Of a stretch of DNA of 64,000 nucleotides, positions 7,838 to 16,803 are shown piece after piece; the stretch's first letter is position 1; each line of letters opens with the position of its first letter. Both the position numbers and the translations under genes were made by a program. A model generated the notes under the pieces. The model saw only the letters and a list, made by a program, of their open reading frames with translations, was not told the DNA's origin and did no database searches. Origin of the DNA: an uncultured Pseudoflavonifractor sp. (GTDB lineage Bacteria > Bacillota > Clostridia > Oscillospirales > Oscillospiraceae); NCBI GenBank assembly GCA_904419835.1, contig CAJFTA010000013.1, positions 12,646-76,645 of the forward strand, read 5' to 3'.

Positions 7838-8338
7838 ATGTATCATCAAAGAGGCTTCTACGGCACAGGCGGATCCATTCCCGCCGAGGCGCTGTATCCC
7901 GATTGTTCCTGTTCCTCCTGCGCTCCTCCCTGCCAGACCGTGCGGATCTGCCCCATCCCCGGCCCTACGGGCCCCGCCGGGCCCACCGGGCCTACCGGGC
8001 CTACCGGGCCTTCCGGACCCACCGGGCCCACCGGACCCACCGGACCTTCCGGGCCCACCGGGCCCACCGGGCCCACCGGCCCCACCGGGCCCACCGGACC
8101 CACCGGGCCTACCGGGCCTACCGGACCTTCCGGGCCCACCGGGCCCACCGGACCCACCGGGCCCACCGGGCCTACCGGGCCTACCGGACCTTCCGGACCC
8201 ACCGGGCCCGCCGGAACGCTGACGCCCGGTGCGGCTGTGGCAAATGTGCCCAGCAACGCCAGTCTGACGGGCCTTATCCAGTCCTACAATAACCTGCTGG
8301 CCTCCCTGCGGTCGGCCGGCGTCATTTCGTGCCTGTAA
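7838..8338 (+). CDS. collagen-like Gly-X-Thr repeat protein
   Basis: 166-aa protein. Residues 1-41 are Cys-rich (CSCSSCAPPC); residues 42-126 are uninterrupted Gly-Pro-Thr/Ser/Ala triplets that would form a collagen triple helix; residues 127-166 are a short C-terminal domain (AAVANVPSNASLTGLIQSYNNLL...) typical of clostridial collagen-like surface or exosporium proteins, where it drives trimerisation. ATG 7838 was chosen because GGAGG at 7825-7829 is 8 nt upstream. There is no signal peptide, which fits spore-coat/exosporium assembly rather than secretion, but the location is inferred. Confidence 0.85.
   Translation: MYHQRGFYGTGGSIPAEALYPDCSCSSCAPPCQTVRICPIPGPTGPAGPTGPTGPTGPSGPTGPTGPTGPSGPTGPTGPTGPTGPTGPTGPTGPTGPSGPTGPTGPTGPTGPTGPTGPSGPTGPAGTLTPGAAVANVPSNASLTGLIQSYNNLLASLRSAGVISCL
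7961..8215 (+). repeat. collagen-type triplet repeat tract
   Basis: About 28 tandem 9-bp units encode Gly-Pro-Thr, with Ser or Ala at intervals. The units alternate GGGCCC, GGGCCT and GGACCC/GGACCT codons, giving a nearly identical higher-order repeat with Ser units at regular spacing. The length is a multiple of 9, so slippage keeps the frame. Confidence 0.85.
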
Positions 8339-8344
8339 CGCAGA

Positions 8345-8376
8345 GGCTCCCCTGGGTGTTTCCGCCCCGGGGAGCC
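8345..8376. terminator. bidirectional hairpin terminator between convergent genes
   Basis: The arms GGCTCCCC (8345-8352) and GGGGAGCC (8369-8376) lie between the collagen-like gene and the convergent GTPase gene. TTCT follows on the plus strand. Confidence 0.6.
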
Positions 8377-8391
8377 TTCTGACTGCCGTAT

Positions 8392-11070
8392 TCAGCGCTT
8401 CTGCCGCTTTGCCTCTTCCATCGCGGCGCGGACAGGCTTGGACTTCTCCTGCCGGTTGTTCCGGGCCAGGATGTCGGAGATCTGCCCCTCCGCCTGCTCC
8501 ACCTCCGCTTTGAAAATGCGGGCGGAGACCCGGAGGGCGCCGTGGCCCAGGATGATAAGCTGCTCGGCGCTGTCCGAGGTGGCCACACGCACGTGGTGGT
8601 GCCTGCCCAGCTCATAGGTGGCCCGCTCGATGTAGGCGTCGGCGGTCTCCGCCTCCTTGGTGTAGACCACGTAAATATTGTGGTACTTGCTCACGTCCCC
8701 GGTGTTGCGGGGGACCTTGTAGGCGTCAAAGACCAGAATCACCACGCACTTGCGGAACCCCTGGTAATTGCTCAGAATGTCCATCAGCAGCTGGCGGGCG
8801 GCGTCCAGGCTGGTGCGGGCCACCGCCTTCAGCTCGTCCCAGGCGAAGATGATGTTGTATCCGTCCACCAGCAGGTACTCCGGCCCGCCGTCCCGCAGCG
8901 CCACCTCCCGGTGGTCGGGCAGCTCGGCGTGCTTCCTGCGGGCAGGCGCCTGGGGGAGAAAGTCCCGCCGTTTAATGGGGCCGTAGGTCCGCTCAAAAAT
9001 GGCCTGGAGCTCCCTGTCCTGGGCCACGCCGTCGGAATAGGAGGTGCTGGGACGGTAGACCGGCGCTTCCTCCTCCGGCTCCTCCTCGTCCCCGAGGCGC
9101 AGGCCGCTGTCCACGTGCATGTGCGCCCGCACCTCGTTCCACTTGACCACCACGCCCGCGCCGTGGGAGCAGAACACCGAGTCCGCCGGGTTCTCCGTGT
9201 CCCGCTCGCACTCATAGCCCATGGCGGCCACCACCTCGTCCTGGTTGTGGCAGGGCTCATAGCCCTTCAGGGTGCAGAAGAGCCGCCCGCGGCCCCTGGT
9301 GTAGGACATGACCTCGGCGGCGTAGTCCCGCAGGCCGGCCACCGGCGCGGAGCCGGTGAGCACCGTCTCCTCCCCGTAAGTCTCCGGGGTGTCCGTCTCT
9401 CCGCCCATCCGCTGCAAATCGGTCATGGCCCGGCCCACGCACTCGGGGGGCACCTCCAGCCGGAAGCTGTACCAGGGCTCCAGCAGGATGCTCTCCGCCT
9501 GCATCAGCCCCTGCCGCACGGCCCGGTAGGTGGCCTGCCGGAAGTCGCCGCCCTCGGTGTGCTTCACGTGGGCCCGGCCCGCCACCAGGGTGATGCGCAT
9601 ATCGGTGATGGGCGAGCCGGTGAGCACGCCCAGATGCTGCTTTTCCTCCAGGTGGGTGAGAATGAGCCGCTGCCAGTTCCGGTCCAGTATGTCCTCCCCG
9701 CAGGCGGAGGCGAAGCGGAGGCCGCTGCCCCGCTCCCCAGGCTCCAGCAGGAGGTGGACCTCGGCGTAGTGCCGCAGGGGCTCGAAGTGGCCCACGCCCT
9801 CCACCGGAGCGGCGATGGTCTCCCGGTAGACGATGCTGCCTGCGTCAAAGGTCACGTCCAGGCCGAACCGCTCCCCGATGAGCCGCCGGAGCACCTCCAG
9901 CTGGACCTCGCCCATGAGCTGGATGTGGATTTCCCGCAGCTGCTCGTTCCAGACGATGTGGAGCTGGGGATCCTCCTCGGCCAGCTCCCACAGCTTGAGG
10001 AGGGCGGCGTGGGGGTCGCAGCCCTCGGGCAGGACTACCCGGTAGGTAAGCACCGGCTCCAGCACCGGCGTCTCCCCCTCGGCCTCCCAGCCCAGGCCCT
10101 CGCCGGGCACGGTATGGCTCAGGCCGGTGACGGCGCACACCGTCCCCGCCGGGGCCTCGTCCACAGTGGTGTACCTGGCGCCGGAGTAGATGCGGATCTG
10201 GTCCGCCTTCTCCTCCCACACCTTCTCCTCCGCCAGGGCGGCCCGGCGGTTGGTGAGCAGGGCCTTCACCTTCAGGCTGCCCCCCGTCACCTTCAGATAG
10301 GTCAGCCGGTTTCCCTGTGGGTCCCGGGCGATTTTATACACCCGGGCGCCGAACTCAGGGGGGTACTCCGGGCTGCCGCCGTATTTGCGCAGTCCGGAGA
10401 GCAGCTCCTCCACCCCCTCCAGCCGGAGGGCGGAGCCGAAGTAGCAGGGGAACAGCTTCCGCGCCCGGACAAGGGCGGCAATGTCCTCCTCCGCCACCGC
10501 TCCGGTCTCCAGGTAGCGTTCCAGCACGTCCTCGCCGCACACGGCCACGTTCTCCAGCCAGCTGTCCCTGTCCTGCCCGGGCCCGAAGTCCACGCAGCCC
10601 TCGTCCAGCCGGGCCTTCAGCCCGGCGAGCAGTGCGGCCCGGTCCGCCCCCGCCAGGTCCATCTTGTTGACAAAGAGGAACACCGGGACGCCGTACCGCT
10701 CCAGCAGCCGCCAGAGGGTCATGGTATGGCCCTGGACGCCGTCTGTACCGCTGATGACCAGGACAGCACAGTCCAGTACCTGGAGAGTGCGCTCCATCTC
10801 AGCGGAGAAATCCACGTGCCCCGGGGTATCCAGCAGGGTGACGGTCATGTCCTCCAGAGGCAGCACCGCCTGCTTGGAGAAGATGGTGATGCCCCGCTCC
10901 CGCTCCAGAGCGTAGGTGTCCAGGAAGGCGTCCCCGTGGTCCACCCGCCCCAGGCGCTTCAGGTAGCCGCAGGTGTAGAGCAGCCCCTCGGACAGGGTGG
11001 TCTTGCCCGCGTCCACGTGGGCAAACAGGCCTGTGCAGAGTCTTTTCTTTTCTTTTGCCTGTCTGTCCAT
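8392..11070 (-). CDS. EF-G/TetM-like translation GTPase fused to a Rae1/YacP-like NYN nuclease domain
   Basis: 892-aa fusion protein. Residues 1 to about 650 follow the EF-G/TetM ribosomal-protection plan: G1 AHVDAGKTT, DTPGHVDF (G3), NKMD (G4), domain II, and a TetM-like domain IV ending LLEPWYSFRLEVP. Residues about 730-870 match the YacP/Rae1 NYN domain: DGYN (736-739), a core FDA with Asp782, an ETAD motif around 808-811, and ATSD. Rae1 of Bacillus subtilis cleaves mRNA in the ribosomal A site, so this protein probably acts on ribosomes as a GTPase that delivers a nuclease. ATG 11070 gives the shortest sensible N-terminus; the upstream in-frame part is basic and unlike the family. It is not evidence of tetracycline resistance. 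Confidence 0.88.
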   Translation of the reverse strand: MDRQAKEKKRLCTGLFAHVDAGKTTLSEGLLYTCGYLKRLGRVDHGDAFLDTYALERERGITIFSKQAVLPLEDMTVTLLDTPGHVDFSAEMERTLQVLDCAVLVISGTDGVQGHTMTLWRLLERYGVPVFLFVNKMDLAGADRAALLAGLKARLDEGCVDFGPGQDRDSWLENVAVCGEDVLERYLETGAVAEEDIAALVRARKLFPCYFGSALRLEGVEELLSGLRKYGGSPEYPPEFGARVYKIARDPQGNRLTYLKVTGGSLKVKALLTNRRAALAEEKVWEEKADQIRIYSGARYTTVDEAPAGTVCAVTGLSHTVPGEGLGWEAEGETPVLEPVLTYRVVLPEGCDPHAALLKLWELAEEDPQLHIVWNEQLREIHIQLMGEVQLEVLRRLIGERFGLDVTFDAGSIVYRETIAAPVEGVGHFEPLRHYAEVHLLLEPGERGSGLRFASACGEDILDRNWQRLILTHLEEKQHLGVLTGSPITDMRITLVAGRAHVKHTEGGDFRQATYRAVRQGLMQAESILLEPWYSFRLEVPPECVGRAMTDLQRMGGETDTPETYGEETVLTGSAPVAGLRDYAAEVMSYTRGRGRLFCTLKGYEPCHNQDEVVAAMGYECERDTENPADSVFCSHGAGVVVKWNEVRAHMHVDSGLRLGDEEEPEEEAPVYRPSTSYSDGVAQDRELQAIFERTYGPIKRRDFLPQAPARRKHAELPDHREVALRDGGPEYLLVDGYNIIFAWDELKAVARTSLDAARQLLMDILSNYQGFRKCVVILVFDAYKVPRNTGDVSKYHNIYVVYTKEAETADAYIERATYELGRHHHVRVATSDSAEQLIILGHGALRVSARIFKAEVEQAEGQISDILARNNRQEKSKPVRAAMEEAKRQKR

Positions 11071-11203
11071 AAAAAACCGCCTCTCACGAAGACTCTGTCT
11101 CCGTTGTTTTTTAATATGGCCGGGCGGTCTCCGCCCGGCACGCATCATTATAGCACAGGAACCGCCCCCAGTCGAGACACCTCCCCTTCTTTGGAATACA
11201 GAA

Positions 11204-11241
11204 GAGCGCCCGGAGCTGAAATTTCCCAGCTCCGGGCGCTC
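11204..11241 (-). terminator. hairpin terminator after the GH3 gene
   Basis: Perfect 15-bp arms (11204-11218 and 11227-11241, GAGCGCCCGGAGCTG and complement) with an 8-nt loop. On the minus strand TTCTGTATT follows. It lies 48 nt past the stop of the GH3 gene. Confidence 0.7.
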
Positions 11242-11288
11242 GCTTTACGTCGGTGTATATGGAAGATTGGGTTTAATCAGTCCAGCTC

Positions 11289-14200
11289 TCAGGCAGCCTT
11301 CTTCTCCTTTTTCCAGCGGCGCACAATGGCCACCACGCCCCAGATGATGAGGGCCGCGGCCACAACATTCTCCACGATGAGGATGATGTAGTAATTGGCG
11401 AAGGGCAGCGCCTCCACAGCCACGCCGTGGACAATGCCGTTCATGGCGTTGGAGTTGACGGTGGTGTAGAGAATGTGCTTGATGGCCTGGCGGGCGAAGT
11501 ACTGCGTGGCGGGATTGGTCGGGTCCATGGGCGCGTCCACCTCAAAGCCGGTCAGCTTCAGATCGCCGCCGGCCCGGATGCACTGCTCGGTGTCCATGAC
11601 GCCGCCGCCGTCGTAGTCGGTAATGACCGTGCCGTCAAAGCCCCACTCGTTGCGCAGCACACTGGTGAGCAGGTGATAGTCGCCGCCCGCCCAGGTGCAG
11701 CCTATCCGGTTAAAGGAGGACATGACGCCCATGACGGCCGGAATCTCCGCCTCCGTCCGGGTAAAGGAATCGGTGGCCTCATCGTACTGCTGAACCATAA
11801 TGGTGGTCATGGGCCGATCCTCAATGCAGGTCTGGAAGGGCTTGAGATAGATCTCCCGGATGGCCTGCTCGTTGGAGAAGGTGGCCACATGGCTGCGGTG
11901 GTCCTCCTGGTCGTTGAGGGCGAAGTGCTTGATGTAGGCGTACACGCCCTTCTCCGCGCAGGCCGTGGCCGCCTGGAGGGCCAGCTCGCCGGACATGAAG
12001 CCGTCCTCGGAGTAGTACTCGAAGTTGCGTCCGGCAAAGGGGGTGCGGTGGATGTTCATGGCGGGGGCATACCAGCCGGAGATGATGCCGATGTAGGCGT
12101 GGCTGCCCCAGTTGCCGTCGGCGGCCAGCGCGTCCTCACCCACATAGTAGCCGTGGAGGTAGGAGTTCTCCCTGTCCCAGCTGGCGGCCAGGTTGGTGGC
12201 GCAGGGATAGGTGATGGAGTAGGGCTCATGGGTGACGCCGCCCTCGTTCAGGCCGGAGGGGCCGTCGAAGTCAATGGCTCTGGGCTTGCCCATGTTGACG
12301 GACATCAGGGTCTGGTAGCCGCCGTTGCGGATGATGGTCTCCAGCTCGGCAGCCTCCATCTGGTCGATAAGGGCGTCCCAGCCGCCCTCGGCCTCCACCT
12401 CGTCAAAGTCTCTGCCCCGGAAATCGATAAGCTCCAGATCCCCGTCCTGGCCGTACACGCCGGCCATGGAGGCAGCCTCCTCCTCGGTCATGGGGTTGAG
12501 AGAGGCGCCTGCTCCCTTGGCCTTGATGGCGTCCCGGATGGTGTCGGACACCTCCACCTCCCAGGTATAGCCGTTCTTCTCGCTGAAGGGGCTCTTCCGC
12601 TGGCTGTCCTGATTGCCGTGGGTGGCGGGGAAGGTACCCACCCAGTCCTGACGGGTCAGGTACTGGTCTCTGGGGGTCAGCTCGTCATAGCTGGCGTGGT
12701 CAAACTGGTTGGTGATGGTCACGCCGGTGGAGGAGACGGAGTAGGTTTTGTTGTCCACGCCGTTGTTGTCCATGTAGGTATAGGTCCACTTGCCCACAAA
12801 GTCCGGGTCGGGCTGGCCGAAGAGGCCGTCGTTCTCGCGGCCGGCATAGGCCAGAAAGTTATTGTTGGCCGCGTGGGCGTTGGGGGCGGCGGTGAGCAGG
12901 TAGTCCCCCGCCTCCAGGATGTAGGTCTTGGCCATCACGTCATCGTAGGAGATGAAGTCTTTCTGATTCACGGTGATGGTCAGGGTCTCGGATGCGCCGG
13001 GCTCCAGGTCTCCGGTTTTCTCAAAGCCCACCAGGGAGACAGATGACTTTTCAATGTGATTGGTCCTGTCGTACTCGGTGTAGGGGGCATTGAGATAGAC
13101 CTGTACCACGTCCCGGCCAGTCACATCGCCGGTGTTGGTGACGGTGACCTGGATCTGGATGTCGCCGTTGTCATCCATGCCGCTCATGGTAAAGTCGGAC
13201 CACGCAAAGGTGGTGTAGGACAGGCCGTAACCGAAGGGGTACTGCACCACCTGGCTGTAGTCGTAGTCCCCGGCGTTGCCCTGGTCCAGCATCTTGTCAA
13301 AATAGCGGGTCTCGTAGTACTTATAGCCCACGTAGATACCCTCGTCATAGAACACGCCGGCCTCCACGTCCTGGCCGTTGTTCACCAGCATCATGTCGCC
13401 CATGTTCTGCATGGCGGGGGAGGAGAAGGCGTCGTAGGCGAAGGTGTCCACCAGGTGGCCGGAGGGATTGACGCTGCCGCTGAGTACGTCGGCGATGGAA
13501 CGGCAGGTGTCGCCGCCGGCGCCGGGGGCCCACAGGACGGCGGTGATGTTCTCATAGTCCTTGACCCAGCCCAGCTCAAAGGCGTTGTTGGTGTTGACCA
13601 CCAGGATGACGTTGTCGAAGTTGTCGTTCAGGTACTGAATAACGCCAAGCTCTACGGAATCGGGTTCCAGATAGTGCTTGTCCTTATCCTCCTCAATGTC
13701 AGTCCAGTCGCCCATATACCGGCCCAGGTCCCGGCCCTCGCCGCCAGTGCGGGCAATGAAGAAGACGGGGATGGTGCCCTCCGCCTCCTGCTTGGCCGCA
13801 TCGGGGATGGCGGAGATGGGGGCCTCGTTGATAGACCAGTCCTCAGCGCCGCCGTACATGATGGCGCCGCCGCCACGGGTATAGGTACTGTGGTTGTCGC
13901 TGTAGAACTTCCACAGGGACTCGTTGACTGAGAAACCCTGCTCGGTGAGGGCGGTGCGCATGTCGCTGGAAATGGTGCTCACGCCCGAGCCGGTGCCGCC
14001 GGCCAGCAGGTCCACGGAAGAGGCGGAAAACAGGCTCAGCTTGGATCCCGCCGCCACGGGCAGGCCCTTGCCGTTTTCCGTGTTGTTGTAGAGGAGCACG
14101 AAGCCCTCGGCGCCGGCCTTGCGGGTATAGGCCTGCTCGGCGGCCTGGAGCTCGTCGGAGTCGGTGATGTCCCGGGTATAGTACTCCGCATCCACCCCCT

Positions 14201-14378
14201 CAGGGGCTCCGCTGGTCTGAATCTTGGTCTCACCGAAGATGTCCCGAAGCACCAGATCAAACGAGGATGTGGTCACCACAGTGAGCACCACAGAGAATAC
14301 CAGCAGCACGGCCAGCAGCGGCGTAAGAACGGCAGTAAACTTCTTGGCGCTCAGCTTTTTTCTCTTTTTCTTTTCCAT
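11289..14378 (-). CDS. membrane-anchored, circularly permuted GH3 beta-glucosidase
   Basis: 1029-aa glycoside hydrolase of family 3 with swapped domain order. The GH3 C-terminal alpha/beta domain comes first (about 80-390, with GGEGRDL at 212-218), then a fibronectin-III-like domain, then the TIM-barrel domain (about 680-960) with KHFALNDQEDHRS and the nucleophile Asp in GTVITDYDGG. The same order is known for some ruminal beta-glucosidases. There is a transmembrane helix at each end (about 17-37 and 993-1017, each flanked by Lys/Arg), so the enzyme is probably tethered outside the cell at both ends. It follows the GH16 gene by 23 nt and probably hydrolyses the oligosaccharides made by it. 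Confidence 0.88.
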   Translation of the reverse strand: MEKKKRKKLSAKKFTAVLTPLLAVLLVFSVVLTVVTTSSFDLVLRDIFGETKIQTSGAPEGVDAEYYTRDITDSDELQAAEQAYTRKAGAEGFVLLYNNTENGKGLPVAAGSKLSLFSASSVDLLAGGTGSGVSTISSDMRTALTEQGFSVNESLWKFYSDNHSTYTRGGGAIMYGGAEDWSINEAPISAIPDAAKQEAEGTIPVFFIARTGGEGRDLGRYMGDWTDIEEDKDKHYLEPDSVELGVIQYLNDNFDNVILVVNTNNAFELGWVKDYENITAVLWAPGAGGDTCRSIADVLSGSVNPSGHLVDTFAYDAFSSPAMQNMGDMMLVNNGQDVEAGVFYDEGIYVGYKYYETRYFDKMLDQGNAGDYDYSQVVQYPFGYGLSYTTFAWSDFTMSGMDDNGDIQIQVTVTNTGDVTGRDVVQVYLNAPYTEYDRTNHIEKSSVSLVGFEKTGDLEPGASETLTITVNQKDFISYDDVMAKTYILEAGDYLLTAAPNAHAANNNFLAYAGRENDGLFGQPDPDFVGKWTYTYMDNNGVDNKTYSVSSTGVTITNQFDHASYDELTPRDQYLTRQDWVGTFPATHGNQDSQRKSPFSEKNGYTWEVEVSDTIRDAIKAKGAGASLNPMTEEEAASMAGVYGQDGDLELIDFRGRDFDEVEAEGGWDALIDQMEAAELETIIRNGGYQTLMSVNMGKPRAIDFDGPSGLNEGGVTHEPYSITYPCATNLAASWDRENSYLHGYYVGEDALAADGNWGSHAYIGIISGWYAPAMNIHRTPFAGRNFEYYSEDGFMSGELALQAATACAEKGVYAYIKHFALNDQEDHRSHVATFSNEQAIREIYLKPFQTCIEDRPMTTIMVQQYDEATDSFTRTEAEIPAVMGVMSSFNRIGCTWAGGDYHLLTSVLRNEWGFDGTVITDYDGGGVMDTEQCIRAGGDLKLTGFEVDAPMDPTNPATQYFARQAIKHILYTTVNSNAMNGIVHGVAVEALPFANYYIILIVENVVAAALIIWGVVAIVRRWKKEKKAA

Positions 14379-14401
14379 GAAATTCCCTCCAGATTAACAA
14401 C

Positions 14402-15268
14402 TCACTCTGCGCCCAGCTCCGCGCCCTGGGCAGAGGTCTTGACCCACTGGTAGTCCGCCTGGCTGCTCTCAGCAGTGTACTCGCCCATCCAGCCCTCGGC
14501 GTCCTCAGTCCCGCACCAGAAGTTCATCAGGATGCGGCCGGGGGTGGAAGGCATGGGGCCGTTGTCCTCGGTGTTCACGCTGTAAACAGCCTCGCCGTCC
14601 ACAAACCAGGTGATGGAATTCTCCTCCCAGCGGAAGCCGTACTCGTGGAACTCCTCGGAGGCGTCAAAGCCCAGCTCATACCAGTACTCGTGGCCGCCCT
14701 GGCCGTCCACATAGTAGTTGAACTGCACGCCGGTGGTGTCCTTGCCCAGAAATTCGATGTCGATCTCGTCCCAGGGGTTGGGTTCGCCGTCGACAACGTC
14801 ATAAGGGCCGGTGCAGGTGAAGAAGGTGCTGGCAGTGCCTGCATCCTTGGAGGGCTTCATGCTGACGGAGTAGTCGCCGTAGCCATAGTAGAGGCCGGTG
14901 CGCATCTCGCTGCCATAGTAATCCTGCTCCACCTCATCCCCGGCGGGAGTGATACCCAGATGCAGCTGACCGTCGGAATAAGTGACGTTGCTGCCGGTCC
15001 ACCACACATTGAATACGCTGCCGTTGGACCAGCCGTCAGAGGGGAACATGGCCTCCACAGCGCCGTTGGAGAAGTCGGCCAGCACTTCGCCGCCCAGCGG
15101 CTCTGCGGCAGGAGCTTCGGGAGCCGCGGAGGGCGAGGCAGCAGGCGTAGTCACAGCGGGAGACGCGCCATCCGACGGAGTGCCGCCGGCAGAAGGGTTT
15201 TCGCTGCAGGCAGCAAGAGACAGGGTCAGCGCTACAGACAGGACCAGTGCAGAGACGTTCTTTTTCAT
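14402..15268 (-). CDS. GH16 lichenase-type beta-1,3-1,4-glucanase lipoprotein
   Basis: 288-aa secreted lipoprotein: a signal peptide ending in LSLAAC (lipidated Cys21), a Pro/Ala/Ser-rich linker (about 22-60), then a GH16 domain. The active-site motif DEIDIEF carries nucleophile Glu168, Asp170 and acid/base Glu172. The surrounding LGKDTTGVQFNYY and ...GFDASEEFHEYGFRW resemble Bacillus lichenase (mixed-linkage beta-glucanase) very closely. ATG 15268 is preceded by AAGGAG. Substrates are probably cereal or lichen mixed-linkage glucans, cut outside the cell, with products passed to the GH3 enzyme encoded just downstream. Confidence 0.9.
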   Translation of the reverse strand: MKKNVSALVLSVALTLSLAACSENPSAGGTPSDGASPAVTTPAASPSAAPEAPAAEPLGGEVLADFSNGAVEAMFPSDGWSNGSVFNVWWTGSNVTYSDGQLHLGITPAGDEVEQDYYGSEMRTGLYYGYGDYSVSMKPSKDAGTASTFFTCTGPYDVVDGEPNPWDEIDIEFLGKDTTGVQFNYYVDGQGGHEYWYELGFDASEEFHEYGFRWEENSITWFVDGEAVYSVNTEDNGPMPSTPGRILMNFWCGTEDAEGWMGEYTAESSQADYQWVKTSAQGAELGAE

Positions 15269-15366
15269 GGATTCTCTCTCCTTCTCAAATTTGTGGCCGC
15301 GGGGCGCGTGTCCGAGCACGAATCCCGGTAATTTCCACGCCCCCGGCTTGCTGACCACAATATAGC

Positions 15367-15400
15367 AAAAGGAACACCCGTTGATAATGGGTGTTCCTTT
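15367..15400 (-). terminator. hairpin terminator between the two-component operon and GH16
   Basis: The arms AAAGGAACACCC (15368-15379) and GGGTGTTCCTTT (15389-15400) pair perfectly, with a 9-nt loop and TTTTGC after it on the minus strand. It separates the kinase gene from the glucanase genes, which need their own promoter. Confidence 0.7.
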
Positions 15401-15436
15401 AACTATCATATTTTTTCGTATTCTGTATCTTCCGCT

Positions 15437-16801
15437 CTAAAAATCGCCGGTACTGAAGAGAATATTGAGATGGAAAACACCGTCGGCGGTATAGGTATTC
15501 AGCTCCCCCTTGTATTTATGGACAATCATGCGGATGCTGCGCATTCCAAAGCCATGGTAGTTCTTATCCGCCTTGGTGGTCATGGGCAGCCCATCTTCAA
15601 ATGTAATTGTGCCGTCAAAATAATTTTCTTCCTGAATGATGAGCATGCCGCCTCTGGCCTTTACCGACAGGTTGATCACCCGCCGCTCCTTCTGTTCCAG
15701 GCGTTTCACCGCCTCCAGAGCATTGTCCAGCACATTCCCAAAGAGGCAGTAGAGGTCGCTGTCCTCCAGAAAGGAAAGCTTCTCCCCGTCCGCCATGCAG
15801 GAGAGGCTAATACCGTTCTGCTCGCAGTAGAGGCTCTTTTCCGTCAGCAGCACATCCAGCAGCCGGTTACCCGTCTCAATCTTTGCGTCATAAATGGCGA
15901 CGCTCTTCTGAATGTCCTCCATCGCCCCAGGCGACAGCTGCCCCCCCTGGGCGGCCAGCGAGGAGATCCGGTACCGGATGTCGTGGCACTTGACGTTGAT
16001 GAGTTCGATGGTATCCCGGGAGATCTCATACTGCCGCTGACTCTGGCGGACGGCGTGCTGGAGATAGGCCACCTCCTGCTTGAGCTCCCGCTGCTCAACC
16101 GTGCGGGAGGCCAGCAGCAGCACAATCATGCAGCACATAACCGAAATCAGGTTGCCCGACTGCCGGAGGACAAAGTACTCCACCATATCAAACTGGTTTT
16201 CCCGTCCGACGCTCAGCCGGGCAAAATAGATGTCCTCCACCGAGCACAAAATGGCGGTGATGACCAGGATAAGCAGGGAGAGAGCCAGCAGCTGCTGATC
16301 CAGCTGCCAGCTGTCCACCGGCCAGACCACCCGCCGGATAAAGAATGCATACACCGCCGCCACAGCCACTCCAAAGATGAGGTAGTAGGTCAGGCGATAG
16401 TACAGGTCAAACTGCGCGCCCCATCTGTCGCTCACATTCACCAGCCAGCCGCACCACACCAGAAGATAGAGTTTGTAGCACAGGTTCTGGGCCGCGTACG
16501 CCACGCTGCAGCAAAACAGAATGGTGGGAAAGTATTCGGCAAAGCACAGCTTCATGTGGGCAATGGTTACGGCGAACAAAAAGAGGTACACCGCGCTCCG
16601 CCCCAGCACCGTATTCCCGCAGAGCTGGTAAATCCAAGCAGTGCCCAGGGCTACGAGCAGCACCCCGCACAGGCCGCCGAGGGCTTTCAGCCGGAAGTGG
16701 GGCGCCCGGTTCAGCTTCCAGGTGGTGAGCACATAGAACACATAGAGTTCAACGAGAAACTCCAGAATGATATTCCTGTAAATCAGGAGGAGCTCGCCCA
16801 T
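15437..16801 (-). CDS. GHKL sensor histidine kinase (AgrC-like)
   Basis: 454-aa kinase. Residues 1 to about 225 hold six or so hydrophobic helices forming a sensor domain like AgrC/BlpH. The phosphoacceptor region reads NVKCHDIRYRI, and a GHKL ATPase follows with N-box NVLDNALEAV and G-box GFGMRSIRMI. ATG 16801 overlaps no other start: it begins 2 nt after the response-regulator stop. No AgrB/AgrD peptide gene is present, so its signal is unknown. It pairs with the LytTR regulator upstream. Confidence 0.87.
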   Translation of the reverse strand: MGELLLIYRNIILEFLVELYVFYVLTTWKLNRAPHFRLKALGGLCGVLLVALGTAWIYQLCGNTVLGRSAVYLFLFAVTIAHMKLCFAEYFPTILFCCSVAYAAQNLCYKLYLLVWCGWLVNVSDRWGAQFDLYYRLTYYLIFGVAVAAVYAFFIRRVVWPVDSWQLDQQLLALSLLILVITAILCSVEDIYFARLSVGRENQFDMVEYFVLRQSGNLISVMCCMIVLLLASRTVEQRELKQEVAYLQHAVRQSQRQYEISRDTIELINVKCHDIRYRISSLAAQGGQLSPGAMEDIQKSVAIYDAKIETGNRLLDVLLTEKSLYCEQNGISLSCMADGEKLSFLEDSDLYCLFGNVLDNALEAVKRLEQKERRVINLSVKARGGMLIIQEENYFDGTITFEDGLPMTTKADKNYHGFGMRSIRMIVHKYKGELNTYTADGVFHLNILFSTGDF

Positions 16802-16803
16802 TT

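Noticed and set aside
7961..8215. CRISPR-like tandem repeats
   Set aside because: Units are 9 bp with no spacers and encode collagen triplets.
8392..11070. Tetracycline resistance gene
   Set aside because: The GTPase body is TetM-like, but the NYN fusion and its divergence from true TetM make a resistance call unsupported.
8542..11391. Very long plus-strand frame (949 codons)
   Set aside because: It runs opposite the GTPase-nuclease gene and is a side effect of GC-rich codon use; no domain or Shine-Dalgarno supports it.
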